Source: Geoalkalibacter sp.
Lineage (GTDB): Bacteria > Desulfobacterota > Desulfuromonadia > Desulfuromonadales > Geoalkalibacteraceae
Assembly: GCF_030605225.1 (NCBI RefSeq)
Contig: NZ_JAUWAV010000004.1
Span: 1-64,000, forward strand
Length of the DNA: 64,000 nucleotides
Reading direction: 5' to 3'
Shown: piece by piece, positions 56,230-64,000 of the stretch
How positions within the stretch are numbered: position 1 is the stretch's first letter
Layout of the letters: the number at the start of each line of letters is the position of its first letter
The notes under the pieces: generated by a model
What the model saw: only the letters and a program-made list of their open reading frames with translations
The model's database searches: none
What the model was told of the DNA's origin: nothing
Translations under genes and position numbers: made by a program

Positions 56230-58833
56230 ATGCGTAAAGGCGAGAAGACTGCCGGAGCCCTCTTTCTGACTCTTTTTGCGGTCTCAGGGGCTGCGGGCCT
56301 GATCTATGAAGTGGTGTGGATGCGTCAGTTAACCACGGTACTCGGCTCATCGAGCCATGCGGTCACCATCGTTCTCGCCACCTTCATGACCGGCCTGGGG
56401 CTGGGCGCCTGGGCGCTTGGGCGTCTCAGCGACCGCATGGGAGCCGGTTGGCTTGCCCTGGTCTATGCCGGCCTGGAAGTCGCCATCGCCGGCTATGCCT
56501 GGGTATTCCCTCGACTTCTGGAATCGGCCCAATGGCTGTATGTATCCTTTTATCGCCATTTTCAGCCGGAACCCACGTCAGCCCATGCGGCGCAACTGGT
56601 TCTCGCCTTTATGCTGCTTCTTCCGCCGACCTCCCTGATGGGAGCAACCCTTCCCGTTGTGTGCCGCTATCTGATACGGCAGCGTTCCAGCATGCCCCTT
56701 CGCCTTTCCGCTCTTTACGCGGTGAATACCGCGGGCGCCATTGCAGGAACCGTGGCCGCGGGTTATTGGCTGCTTCCCCTCTTTGGCATTGCCAAGACAA
56801 CGGCCTTGGCGATTCTACTGAACATGGCCGCCGGTGTCGGTTTCGCTCTTTTGCATCGCATATTTCATTCATCGTCACCGGATGCGCCGATGATGAAAAG
56901 CCGGCCGCAAGCCGCCATGACGACGTTGCAGAGTGGGGTCATTGTCGGGCTTGGGATTTCGGGGATGGCCGCCATGTTTTATCAGGTGGCCTGGACACGC
57001 ACTTTAAGCATGATTCTTGGGAACACCACGTTTGCTTTCACCACCATGCTGGCGACCTTTCTCGCGGGCATTGCCCTGGGGAGTGCAAGTTACCGATTTC
57101 TCCCTTCAAAAAAATCCGATCAGAAATGGTTTGTGCGCATCCAGATCCTTGCGGCGTTTTCGGCATTAGCGACGGTTCCTCTTCTGGAAAACTTGCCCTT
57201 TTTCTATTTGTACCTTCACCAAACGCATGGCGGAGGCTGGGCCGAACTGCAAGTGCTGCGCTTTGCGCTCTGCGCCCTGGTGATGCTTGTGCCGACCCTT
57301 GCCCTGGGGGCGATGTTCCCGGTGGCCGCCGCTTTATTGGTTGATGGTTTGGACCAGATGGGCAGCCGGATTGGACGCGCCTATGCGTTCAACACTTGGG
57401 GGGCCGTGTTGGGCAGCATTGCGGCCGGTCTGGTTCTGGTTCCCTTGGTAGGGCTACAAAAAACCATTGTTTTTGGGTCGTTGCTGAATTTGGCCGCAGG
57501 TCTTGCCGTGTGTTTGCTGGCTACGGAAGGAGTTTTTATCCGCCGGATGGCGACCGTGATTGGTAGCGGCATAGCAATGGTGGGCTGTATCGCCGTCCTG
57601 AAACCCTGGTCGCCCAATATCCTCAATAGCGGCGTATTTCTTTATGCGGAACGTTATCTGACCATGGAGGAGCGAGTACGTGGAGAACTCCAGGAGATTG
57701 AACCAAGTCGAGAAATTAAATCGAAAGACATTTGGAAGCTCTCCATGCAGCAATTCGACATGCTTTTTCACCGGGCAGGCGCCATCGCGACCGTCGCGGT
57801 CATGGACGCCCCTGATGGGGTGCGATTTCTGACCATCAATGGCAAAACAGACGCCTCGACCGGCGAGAGGAGCGACATGCGCACACAGGTCATGATCGCG
57901 CAATTGCCGATGCTCATTCATGAGCAACCTGATCGTGTCTTGGTGGTGGGGCTGGGAAGTGGTGTTACGGCGGGCTCGGCGCTCACTCATGAAAATGCCC
58001 TGGTGGACTGTGTTGAAATTATTCCGGAAGTCATCGACGCAGCGCGGTTTTTTCATCATGCAAACAACCAGGCCCTGGACAATCCACGCCTGCAACTGAT
58101 AGCGCGTGATGCACGAAATTATCTCCTGACACAGGATCAAAAATACGATGTGATCATTTCCCAACCATCAAATCCTTGGATCAAGGGGGAGTCAAGCCTC
58201 TTCAGTGCGGAGTGGTACAGCCTGGTGGAGCAAAGCTTGGAGGAGGGGGGGCTGTTCGTGCAGTGGCTGCCCTCTTACCAGATGGCCGAGCGCGACATCC
58301 AGGTAATAGCTCATACCCTGCGTCACGCTTTTCCGCATGTAACGGTTTGGACCAGCGGTGCCCCTGGGGATCTGGTGTTGCTGGCTCAAAAGGGGGCTGC
58401 GTTGCGGATTGATCTGGCGCGCTTCCTGGAAAGGGCACAACATCCCGCTATTGCACAAGACATCGCTCGGGTCGGTTTTTCGGCTGAAGTCCTTCCTTTT
58501 GAGTTGTTCCTGATGGGCGAGGACGATTTGGTCGCCTATCTCTACGGGGATGTCAGCCCTCCCTTACGAAAAAACACGGATAATTGGCTCAAAATCGAAT
58601 TTTCAGCGCCAAAAAGATTGTCTCACGAAAATCCAGTGGCCTTTTTCAGTGATCCATTCTTGCGACAACGGAGCTTAGAAACACTACCAGAAATCATGAA
58701 ACAAGAAAGTATCAGGATCTTCAACGATATCTATGATGATTTGTTTTCCAAGGAGGACGGAACCTCGACGAACGGGGGTGACTTTGGCTCGAATCTAGTA
58801 TCCGAAAAAATAATCGCGGAGATTAATTTGTAA
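56230..58833 (+). CDS. Fused MFS transporter/spermidine synthase-like protein
   Basis: 867 residues. The first 470 or so are a polytopic membrane region with repeated SGAAGLIYEVVWMRQL and ISGMAAMFYQVAWTRTLSMILG motifs (two related halves). The C-terminal part (from about 520) is a spermidine-synthase-like methyltransferase fold with the SAM-type loop VLVVGLGSGVTAGSAL (near 570), CVEIIPEVIDAARFF and the active-site block YDVIISQPSNPWIKGESSLFS. Such fusions are common but uncharacterised. The protein may make or move polyamine-like compounds. Second gene after the Crp/Fnr regulator; GC and codon use are lower than in the flanking genes. Confidence 0.85.
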   Translation: MRKGEKTAGALFLTLFAVSGAAGLIYEVVWMRQLTTVLGSSSHAVTIVLATFMTGLGLGAWALGRLSDRMGAGWLALVYAGLEVAIAGYAWVFPRLLESAQWLYVSFYRHFQPEPTSAHAAQLVLAFMLLLPPTSLMGATLPVVCRYLIRQRSSMPLRLSALYAVNTAGAIAGTVAAGYWLLPLFGIAKTTALAILLNMAAGVGFALLHRIFHSSSPDAPMMKSRPQAAMTTLQSGVIVGLGISGMAAMFYQVAWTRTLSMILGNTTFAFTTMLATFLAGIALGSASYRFLPSKKSDQKWFVRIQILAAFSALATVPLLENLPFFYLYLHQTHGGGWAELQVLRFALCALVMLVPTLALGAMFPVAAALLVDGLDQMGSRIGRAYAFNTWGAVLGSIAAGLVLVPLVGLQKTIVFGSLLNLAAGLAVCLLATEGVFIRRMATVIGSGIAMVGCIAVLKPWSPNILNSGVFLYAERYLTMEERVRGELQEIEPSREIKSKDIWKLSMQQFDMLFHRAGAIATVAVMDAPDGVRFLTINGKTDASTGERSDMRTQVMIAQLPMLIHEQPDRVLVVGLGSGVTAGSALTHENALVDCVEIIPEVIDAARFFHHANNQALDNPRLQLIARDARNYLLTQDQKYDVIISQPSNPWIKGESSLFSAEWYSLVEQSLEEGGLFVQWLPSYQMAERDIQVIAHTLRHAFPHVTVWTSGAPGDLVLLAQKGAALRIDLARFLERAQHPAIAQDIARVGFSAEVLPFELFLMGEDDLVAYLYGDVSPPLRKNTDNWLKIEFSAPKRLSHENPVAFFSDPFLRQRSLETLPEIMKQESIRIFNDIYDDLFSKEDGTSTNGGDFGSNLVSEKIIAEINL

Positions 58834-58887
58834 TGTAACGTCGGAAGGCAGATGCGAAGCCAACCTTAAAGAACGGAGGGTTCATCG

Positions 58888-59278
58888 ATGGGGAAGAGTT
58901 TAAGCATCAAAGCCAAACTTGTTGCAGGATTCACCTGCCTGCTGTTGTTGCTGACAGTGGCATCCTTTGTCGCACTCGACAAACTCGGAGAAATGAATGA
59001 AAGCTTAAGTTATGTCGTCGACGTTTCAGCTGAAAAAATTAAGTTGGCGGGCCATGTCAGCGAAGATGTTCTAACAGTTTCGCGAGAGGAAAAAAACATC
59101 ATTCTTGCTGAAACAGAGGAGGAGATGAACCAGTTTGCCGCCGTTTCTGATCAGCACGAACAAAGCCTCGCCAAAAACCTGGAGCATCTGACCGAACTGG
59201 CCGACGATCAGGGTCGGCTACTTTTGTCGCGCTTTCGGGATCAGTGGCAACAATACATGGTCATCAATGAGCAGGGGC
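58888..59278 (+). pseudogene. Chemoreceptor (MCP) N-terminal fragment, cut by IS30
   Basis: About 130 codons remain: a membrane helix (LVAGFTCLLLLLTVASFVAL, about 12-31) and the start of a four-helix-bundle ligand domain (MNESLSYVVDVSAEKIKLAG, LTVSREEKNIILAETEEEMNQF), typical of 4HB_MCP receptors. Then the IS30 element begins; the frame runs 17 codons into the element and stops at 59328. HAMP and the signalling domain are missing and are not found on the other side. ATG 58888 has GGAGGG. It would have been the third gene behind crp/fnr. Confidence 0.85.
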
Positions 59279-60387
59279 AGATTCAATTTGCAAGTGCACC
59301 ACTCAGGGCGTCCCGCATGACCTCATAGGGTGTCCGGTAGCCTAAGCACTTGCGGGGGCGATGGTTGAGACGCTTAACCGCCCGGTTTAATTCATCTTCC
59401 GAAACCCGGCTGAAGTCGGTTCCCTTGGGGAAGTAGAACCGCAGCAAGCCGTTGGTGTTTTCGTTTGACCCTTTCTGCCAGGCGGCGTAGGGGTCAGTAA
59501 AGAAAACCTTGAGATTGGTGCTGCGTTCCAACTCCTTGAACCGCGAAAATTCCTTGCCGTTGTCCACGGTAAGCGTCTGGCGCAACGCCTGCGGCAGCGG
59601 CTGGTAGAGCGGCGCCGCCGCGGCATTGAAAGTTTCAGCCTGGCGGTTCTTCAAGAGCGAGGCCTTCAGATAGCGGCTTTTGCGCTCCACATGGGTGGCG
59701 ACGGCTGCTGTGCTGCGGGAGCCAACCACCAAGTCGGCTTCCCAGTCGCCGAAGCGGCTGCGCTCATTGACGATGGCCGGCCGCTCTTCGATGCCCACCC
59801 GAGCGGGGATGAAGCGACGGCCTGCACCGTAGCGTTTTTGCCGCCGCCGGTGCTTGTGCCGCCGGCGCAGATGCCGATAGAGTTCGCCGCCCTGGCGGCT
59901 GTCGAGCGCAACCCAGCGGTAGATGGTTTCGGGGCTGATCCGCATTCTTGGATCATCCGGGTAGCGAAGTTTCAACCGCCCGCTGATGGTTGCAGGCGGC
60001 CAGTCAATTCGCAGACGGCTTTCAACGTAGCGTAGCAAGGGCGCATGATCCTGTCGTCGATAGTGCCGGGCCTGAGATTGCCGACATTGCGCTTTTTTGT
60101 GAGCGGCCTCGGCCTCATACGCCAAACCAGGCGTGGCCGGTGCGTTACGCTTGAGTTCGCGGCTGATCGAGCTATGGCTTCGCCCCAGACGGCGACCAAT
60201 CTCGCGTAGGCTGACCGAATTCTTCAAGTGACCGATGTCAAAGCGCTCTTTCTGTGTAAGATGTGTGTAGGACATGATGGGCTCCTTCTGATGAGTTGGT
60301 GGTTGGCGCTTCCAACTTTACCAGAAACCCTGTCATGTCCTGCTTTTTCAGCCCATTACCTCAGTGGTGCACTTTGAACTGGAATCT
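59279..60387. mobile_element. IS30-family insertion sequence
   Basis: About 1.1 kb with one transposase gene on the minus strand. Terminal inverted repeats: left end AGATTCAATTTGCAAGTGCA, right end (reverse complement) AGATTCCAGTTCAAAGTGCA, both continuing CCACT.AGG; about 24 of 29 bases match. No target duplication is evident beside the ends, which fits a deletion next to the element. Inserted in the chemoreceptor gene. Confidence 0.85.
59283..60275 (-). CDS. IS30-family transposase
   Basis: 330 residues, apparently intact. N-terminal helix-turn-helix ([36 protein letters not shown]), then a basic linker and a DDE integrase core: D near 181 ([11 protein letters not shown]), D near 235 ([10 protein letters not shown]) and E near 271 ([14 protein letters not shown]), the IS30 spacing. 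It has a normal ribosome binding site (AGGAGCC). The stop lies in the left inverted repeat. Likely functional. Confidence 0.95.
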   Translation of the reverse strand: MSYTHLTQKERFDIGHLKNSVSLREIGRRLGRSHSSISRELKRNAPATPGLAYEAEAAHKKAQCRQSQARHYRRQDHAPLLRYVESRLRIDWPPATISGRLKLRYPDDPRMRISPETIYRWVALDSRQGGELYRHLRRRHKHRRRQKRYGAGRRFIPARVGIEERPAIVNERSRFGDWEADLVVGSRSTAAVATHVERKSRYLKASLLKNRQAETFNAAAAPLYQPLPQALRQTLTVDNGKEFSRFKELERSTNLKVFFTDPYAAWQKGSNENTNGLLRFYFPKGTDFSRVSEDELNRAVKRLNHRPRKCLGYRTPYEVMRDALSGALAN

Positions 60388-60444
60388 ACCGCCCTCAGCG
60401 GGAGGAAAACCGGTCAAAAACACATCTCAAAAAAAAGCATATGA

Positions 60445-60473
60445 TTGACAACCCCAAAACCACCCCCTAGAGT
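60445..60473 (+). promoter_or_regulatory. Sigma-70-like promoter of the MntA gene
   Basis: TTGACA (60445), 17-bp spacer, TAGAGT (60468). Start site near 60480, leader about 24 nt. Confidence 0.45.
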
Positions 60474-60503
60474 GCTCCCATTCGCCCAGTCGTGGAGAAT
60501 TGC

Positions 60504-60926
60504 ATGCAACAATCATCATCGGACATTCTTGATCGCGTGCGGGAATTTCTGATCCGCAGTCCGCAGGTCAAATTCGCTTATGTCTTCGGTTCCCGTGTCC
60601 GCGGCGATGTCGGTCCGCTCAGTGATATCGACATCGCCGTCTTTCTTGACCGCAGGGTTTCCATTTTCAACTATCGCCTGCGCCTGATGGAAAGCCTAGC
60701 GCGCGAACTGTGCACCGAATGTTTTGATCTGGTGACGCTCAATGACGCTCCGATTGTGTTAAGGTACGAGGTGATTCGCGGCGGACGGGTGATCAAGGAG
60801 GATCGAAAAAGGCGCATCGCTTTTGAGGCGCGCACTCTCTCTGAATATCTGGATAGCGAGCATCTGCGCCGCACTCAGCGGGAATATCTCAAAAGACAAC
60901 TCAGGCAGGGGGATTCGGGTGGTTAA
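60504..60926 (+). CDS. mntA: MntA-type nucleotidyltransferase antitoxin
   Basis: 140 residues, minimal nucleotidyltransferase fold. The motif GSRVRGDVGPLSDIDIAVF has the GSx10DxD pattern of active enzymes; a third acidic residue lies in CFDLVTLND. MntA antitoxins silence HepT by adding AMP groups to it. ATG 60504 with GGAGA; GTG 60492 is less likely. The following hepT gene overlaps by 8 bp but is truncated, so this antitoxin has lost its target here. Confidence 0.85.
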   Translation: MQQSSSDILDRVREFLIRSPQVKFAYVFGSRVRGDVGPLSDIDIAVFLDRRVSIFNYRLRLMESLARELCTECFDLVTLNDAPIVLRYEVIRGGRVIKEDRKRRIAFEARTLSEYLDSEHLRRTQREYLKRQLRQGDSGG

Positions 60927-61041
60927 CCAAGCGGTTCTGGCGACGCGCCTGGAGCGGTTGCGCGAATATCTCAGCGTTCTTTCGTCGGTGATGCAATATG
61001 ACGTGAACCGGTTTGTTCAAGACCCTTTCATTATCACACAT
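60919..61041 (+). pseudogene. hepT: HepT toxin, first 41 codons only
   Basis: A GTG start overlapping mntA by 8 bp opens VVNQAVLATRLERLREYLSV, then a stretch ending RFVQDPFIITH, matching the N-terminal helices of HepT (the .RL..L..YL..L......F..DP pattern). It is cut where the REP-type repeat starts at 61042. The C-terminal part with the catalytic Rx4-6H motif is lost, and nothing like it is found after the element. So the toxin should be inactive. Confidence 0.75.
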
Positions 61042-62087
61042 GGGGTCAAATCTTTGATGTTGACAATCATGATGCTCACAAGTAAAAAAGCCCATGGCCA
61101 GACCGATGCGAATCCAATATCCGGGCGCCCTCTACCATGTGATGTGCAGGGGAAACGAGCGAAGGGACATCTTCCGTGACGACCCTGACCGCTTGGCGTT
61201 TCTGCGAATTCTTTCCCGGTCTCTTGAGATTTACTCCGTCACTCTTCATGCTTATGTCCTGATGACGGATCACTTCCACGTTCTTGTCGAAACATCCCTC
61301 GGCAATCTCTCCGAATTCATGCGGCATTTCAATATCACCTACACCAGTTATTTCAATCGTCGGCATGCGCGGGTGGGGCATCTTTACCAAGGGCGCTACA
61401 AAAGCTTGCTTGTTGAAAAAGAAAATTATCTTTCCATGGTTTCAAGGTATATCCATTTGAATCCGGTTCGGATCAAAGCCCTGGAAAAACAATCATCCAC
61501 AAGGAAGTTTGAACATCTCCGTCATTATCCCTGGAGCAGTCTTCCCGGGTATCTGGATGCGGACAGGCGTCGGTCGATGGTTTCCTATGACCTGGTTCTG
61601 GGTGAATTCGGTGGTGATTGCGCGCAGGGACGCGATCGCTATGCTAAGCAGATTCTTGTGGATATCGCGGAGGATCTTGATGTTCGATCCCTGGTCGTTG
61701 CTCAAAGCATTCTCGGCAGCGAAGCTTTTGTGGAAAAACTCTCTCGCGAGCATTCCGGTGCAGGCGAAGAACGTGAGCAACCTGGCGTGCGCCGGGTCAA
61801 GCAGCATCGCAATCAAGGCGTGATTCTTGCTGAAATCGCAAAATTGACCGGCAAGGGGATCGACGATCTGAAAAGAGAGAAGGGAGACTTGCGGCGCGTC
61901 GCCATGGATTTGTTGTATCGCCATGGAGGCTTGAAGGGCCCCGCCGTCGGCGAATTGTTCGAGTTGGATTACAGTTCGGTGAGTCAGGAGCGAAAACGAC
62001 TGCGCGAAAAACTTGCCGCCGATGCCGAACTTGGTCGCTTGGTTGAAATTTTGGAAGAGCGTTTGTCAATATTAAAGATTTGACCCC
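61042..62087. mobile_element. REP-associated transposase (RAYT) element with inverted termini
   Basis: The ends are a 23-bp inverted repeat: GGGGTCAAATCTTTGATGTT (61042) and, on the other strand from 62087, GGGGTCAAATCTTTAATATT, both continuing GAC; 21 of 23 bases match. The element holds one Y1-transposase gene whose stop codon lies inside the right repeat. The left end cuts hepT, the right end stops 21 bp before pilD. Confidence 0.85.
61094..62083 (+). CDS. REP-associated tyrosine transposase, Y1_Tnp family
   Basis: 329 residues. Start MARPMRIQYPGALYHVMCRG, catalytic HUH motif as TDHFHVLVET, and the tyrosine region YIHLNPVRI are those of the TnpA_REP (RAYT) group of the IS200/IS605-like enzymes. 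The C-terminal third (KGIDDLKREKGDLRRVAMDLLYRHGG...YSSVSQERKRLREKL) is a DnaA-like helix-turn-helix extension seen in longer members. It nicks single-stranded DNA at REP-like palindromes. Ribosome binding site weak. Frame intact, so it may be active. Confidence 0.92.
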   Translation: MARPMRIQYPGALYHVMCRGNERRDIFRDDPDRLAFLRILSRSLEIYSVTLHAYVLMTDHFHVLVETSLGNLSEFMRHFNITYTSYFNRRHARVGHLYQGRYKSLLVEKENYLSMVSRYIHLNPVRIKALEKQSSTRKFEHLRHYPWSSLPGYLDADRRRSMVSYDLVLGEFGGDCAQGRDRYAKQILVDIAEDLDVRSLVVAQSILGSEAFVEKLSREHSGAGEEREQPGVRRVKQHRNQGVILAEIAKLTGKGIDDLKREKGDLRRVAMDLLYRHGGLKGPAVGELFELDYSSVSQERKRLREKLAADAELGRLVEILEERLSILKI

Positions 62088-62108
62088 CCTCTGTTGAGGT
62101 TTCCTTTT

Positions 62109-62897
62109 ATGTCCTTGCCGCCTCCTCTGTTGGTGTTCTCCTTCATTCTCGGCGCCGTCATCGGCTCATTTCTCAACGTCTGCATCTATCGCATTCCCGC
62201 GGGTTTTTCCGTCGTTTCGCCCGGCTCGCGCTGTCCGCAATGCGAGGCAGCGATCCGCTGGTACCAGAACATTCCCATTCTGAGCTGGATTTTTCTGCGC
62301 GGGCGCTGTGCCAAGTGCCGTGTGCCGATTTCCGTGCGTTATCCCCTGGTGGAGGCGCTCACCGGCGGGCTGTTTGCTCTGGTGCTGTGGAAGTTTGGTC
62401 TGCACGGGGTGACACCGGTCTATTGGCTGATGACGGCGTCGCTGATTGTCATTACCTTCATCGATTTGGACCATCAGATCATTCCTGATGTCATTAGTCT
62501 GCCGGGAATCGTCGTGGGGTTTGTCTGTTCTTTTGCCGTTCCTTGGATGAGTTGGACGGATTCGCTGCTGGGAATTCTCATTGGTGGCGGCAGTCTGCTG
62601 CTGGTGGCGGTGGTGTACGAATTTTTGACGAAAAAAGAGGGGATGGGGGGCGGAGACATCAAGTTGCTGGCCATGATCGGCGCTTTTCTCGGCTGGCAGG
62701 CCGTCTTCCCTGTCATTTTCATCAGCTCCCTGGTGGGCACGGCGGTGGGTATTCCGGTCATGATCCGGCAAAAGGCCGATGCCCGCCTGGCCATGCCCTT
62801 CGGCCCATTTCTGGCCTTTGGCGCGCTGTTTTATCTGCTGTGGGGGCCTGAGCTCATCCGCTGGTACCTGCGTCTTTTTGTGCCGGAGGGTGGTTAA
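62109..62897 (+). CDS. pilD: Prepilin peptidase/methylase
   Basis: 262 residues. The N-terminal methylase domain has two CxxC pairs (RCPQCEAA, RCAKCRVP); the peptidase aspartates are in FIDLDHQIIPD (near 118) and GMGGGDIKLLAM (near 180). About seven membrane helices. It removes the leader of type IV prepilins and pseudopilins and methylates the new N-terminus; the pseudopilin at 6956 would be a substrate. ATG 62109 with GAGG. The REP element ends just upstream and has replaced whatever promoter region was there. Confidence 0.96.
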   Translation: MSLPPPLLVFSFILGAVIGSFLNVCIYRIPAGFSVVSPGSRCPQCEAAIRWYQNIPILSWIFLRGRCAKCRVPISVRYPLVEALTGGLFALVLWKFGLHGVTPVYWLMTASLIVITFIDLDHQIIPDVISLPGIVVGFVCSFAVPWMSWTDSLLGILIGGGSLLLVAVVYEFLTKKEGMGGGDIKLLAMIGAFLGWQAVFPVIFISSLVGTAVGIPVMIRQKADARLAMPFGPFLAFGALFYLLWGPELIRWYLRLFVPEGG

Positions 62898-62922
62898 GGT
62901 CGGCGGCGTGCCGGATAATCCC

Positions 62923-62951
62923 TTGACCATTTGCCTCGGCTAACCTATAAT
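62923..62951 (+). promoter_or_regulatory. Sigma-70-like promoter of the pilM operon
   Basis: TTGACC (62923), 17-bp spacer, TATAAT (62946): the best -10/-35 pair of the window. It predicts a start near 62958 and a leader of about 200 nt before pilM. The 261-bp gap after pilD holds no gene. Confidence 0.6.
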
Positions 62952-63158
62952 TTCGCTAATTTTCTCAACTTTTGGGCATTTTCATTGAAAAAAAACCGCG
63001 ACGAAGGCATATTCACCGAGAACTACTGAGCCCCCGGATCGGTCAGGGCTTTTTTGACGAGTTGTTCAAGTTGGTACGTGATTTGCTCTGTAGCGGGGAC
63101 AGGATTGACGGCACCGCTTTTGTGAACGGCTTTCATCTCAGCGCCAGGATTCTTTGCC

Positions 63159-64000
63159 ATGCTGTTTAAAAGCAAAAAGGATATCGTCGGCATCGACATC
63201 GGCTCCAGTGCCGTGAAGCTGGTGCAGCTCAAGGAGGTCAAGGGCGGCTACCAGTTGCAGAATCTGGGGCTTCAGCCCCTGCCGCCCGAGGCCATCGTCG
63301 ATCATTCCATCATGGACCCGGTCGTGGTTCAGGATACCATCCGCAATCTGGTGGAAAGCCTGAAAATCAAGACCAAAAATGTCGCCACCTCGATCTCTGG
63401 CCATTCCGTGATCATCCGCAAGATCACCCTTCCCATCATGAGCGAGGATGAACTCGAATCGTCCATCCAGTGGGAAGCCGAGCAGTACATCCCCTTCGAT
63501 ATCAACGATGTGAACATCGATTTTCAGATTCTCGGGCCCGACGCCAAGGATCCCTCGCAGATGAACGTCATGCTGGTGGCGGCGAAGAAGGATTTCGTCA
63601 ACGACCATGTCGGCGTGTTCGTGGATATCGGCCTGAATCCCGTGGTGATGGACATCGACTGCTTCGCCGTGGAGAACATGTTCGAGGCCAGTTACGGCAG
63701 CGGCGCCGAAGCCATCGTAGCGCTGATCAACATCGGCGCAAGCGGCATGAATGTCAACATCCTCAAGGCCGGTGAGTCGGTCTTTACCCGCGACATCCAG
63801 GTGGGCGGCAACATGCTCAACGAGGAGTTGCAGAAGCGTTTGGGCGTGAGCGGCGAGGATGCCGAACGCCTCAAGCTCGGCGGTAAGGTTGAGGACGTGG
63901 ATCCCGAGGACGTCCTCGAGGTGCTGAGCGATGCGGCTGAAAGCCTGGCGCAGGAGGTGCAGCGCTCCTTGGACTTCTTCTCGGCGACCTCGGCGGACGA
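63159..64000 (+). CDS. pilM: Type IV pilus assembly protein PilM, N-terminal part
   Basis: The gene runs off the right edge; 280 codons are visible. It starts MLFKSKKDIVGIDIGSSAVK, with the actin-like ATPase phosphate-1 motif GIDIGSSAVKLVQL, followed by SISGHSVIIRKITLP, WEAEQYIPFDINDV and ALINIGASGMNVNIL (phosphate-2). PilM is the cytoplasmic ring that links PilN/PilO to the pilus motors. ATG 63159 (AGGA upstream). pilNOPQ are expected beyond the edge. Confidence 0.96.
   Translation, partial: MLFKSKKDIVGIDIGSSAVKLVQLKEVKGGYQLQNLGLQPLPPEAIVDHSIMDPVVVQDTIRNLVESLKIKTKNVATSISGHSVIIRKITLPIMSEDELESSIQWEAEQYIPFDINDVNIDFQILGPDAKDPSQMNVMLVAAKKDFVNDHVGVFVDIGLNPVVMDIDCFAVENMFEASYGSGAEAIVALINIGASGMNVNILKAGESVFTRDIQVGGNMLNEELQKRLGVSGEDAERLKLGGKVEDVDPEDVLEVLSDAAESLAQEVQRSLDFFSATSAD

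Noticed and set aside
59270-59284. Target-site duplication of the IS30 element
   Set aside because: Bases next to the left end (GGGGC) and right end (ACCGC) do not match, whichever base is taken as the element edge.

Overview
The window looks like chromosome of a high-GC anaerobic member of the Desulfuromonadia (the old Deltaproteobacteria, Geobacter/Desulfuromonas/Geoalkalibacter relatives). The clues are a Hox-type NAD-linked [NiFe] hydrogenase, a DUF485/ActP-type acetate symporter pair plus a YaaH-type acetate carrier, small zinc-ribbon proteins of the RCKP type, a hemerythrin operon, PilZ and type IV pilus genes, and predominantly short, densely packed operons. No tRNA, rRNA or CRISPR array was seen.

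0-20.9 kb is mostly minus-strand: start of ppdK, glyQS, recO, mgtE, a three-gene hemerythrin/iron-sulfur operon behind an FNR-type box, a pseudopilin, a plus-strand degenerate receiver-PilZ protein, a ydbL-ydbH pair (AsmA-like intermembrane lipid transport), polA, and the tightly coupled hoxEFUYH-hoxW operon. 21-30.2 kb is plus-strand: a lipoprotein, lon, a small protein, trpS, a 59-residue zinc ribbon, the acetate symporter pair behind a long leader, and cheW. 30.3-35.8 kb holds asnS, a large sensor kinase, prfC and a 35-residue RCKP protein. 36-45 kb holds a membrane protein/FRG-domain pair, malQ, an OB-fold lipoprotein, uvrC, a YaaH-family carrier, a two-helix membrane protein and a BioD-like/DRTGG protein. 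45-55.2 kb holds M48 and M23 peptidases, a GH57/DUF3536 glycosidase, a DUF523-DUF1722 protein, corA, an ArsB-like carrier and a class II photolyase.

55.2-62.1 kb is different in character: lower GC spacers, a Crp/Fnr regulator with a well-placed own operator, a fused MFS/spermidine-synthase protein, a chemoreceptor cut by an IS30-family element, and an MntA-HepT module whose toxin has been cut by a REP-associated transposase (RAYT) element with clear inverted termini. This is a mobile-element-scarred accessory block wedged against the type IV pilus genes pilD and pilM, which run off the right edge.

Functional themes: acetate uptake and activation, hydrogen/NAD(H) exchange, magnesium transport (mgtE, corA), envelope lipid transport, stress repair of iron centres, and signalling (PilZ, CheW, sensor kinase, MCP). 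The most interesting leads are a YnbE-like/YdbL fusion next to ydbH, a split RIC-like hemerythrin operon sharing a TGAC-N4-RTCAT operator with the crp/fnr promoter at the same -42 position, the leftover MntA antitoxin, and a pseudoreceiver-PilZ protein.
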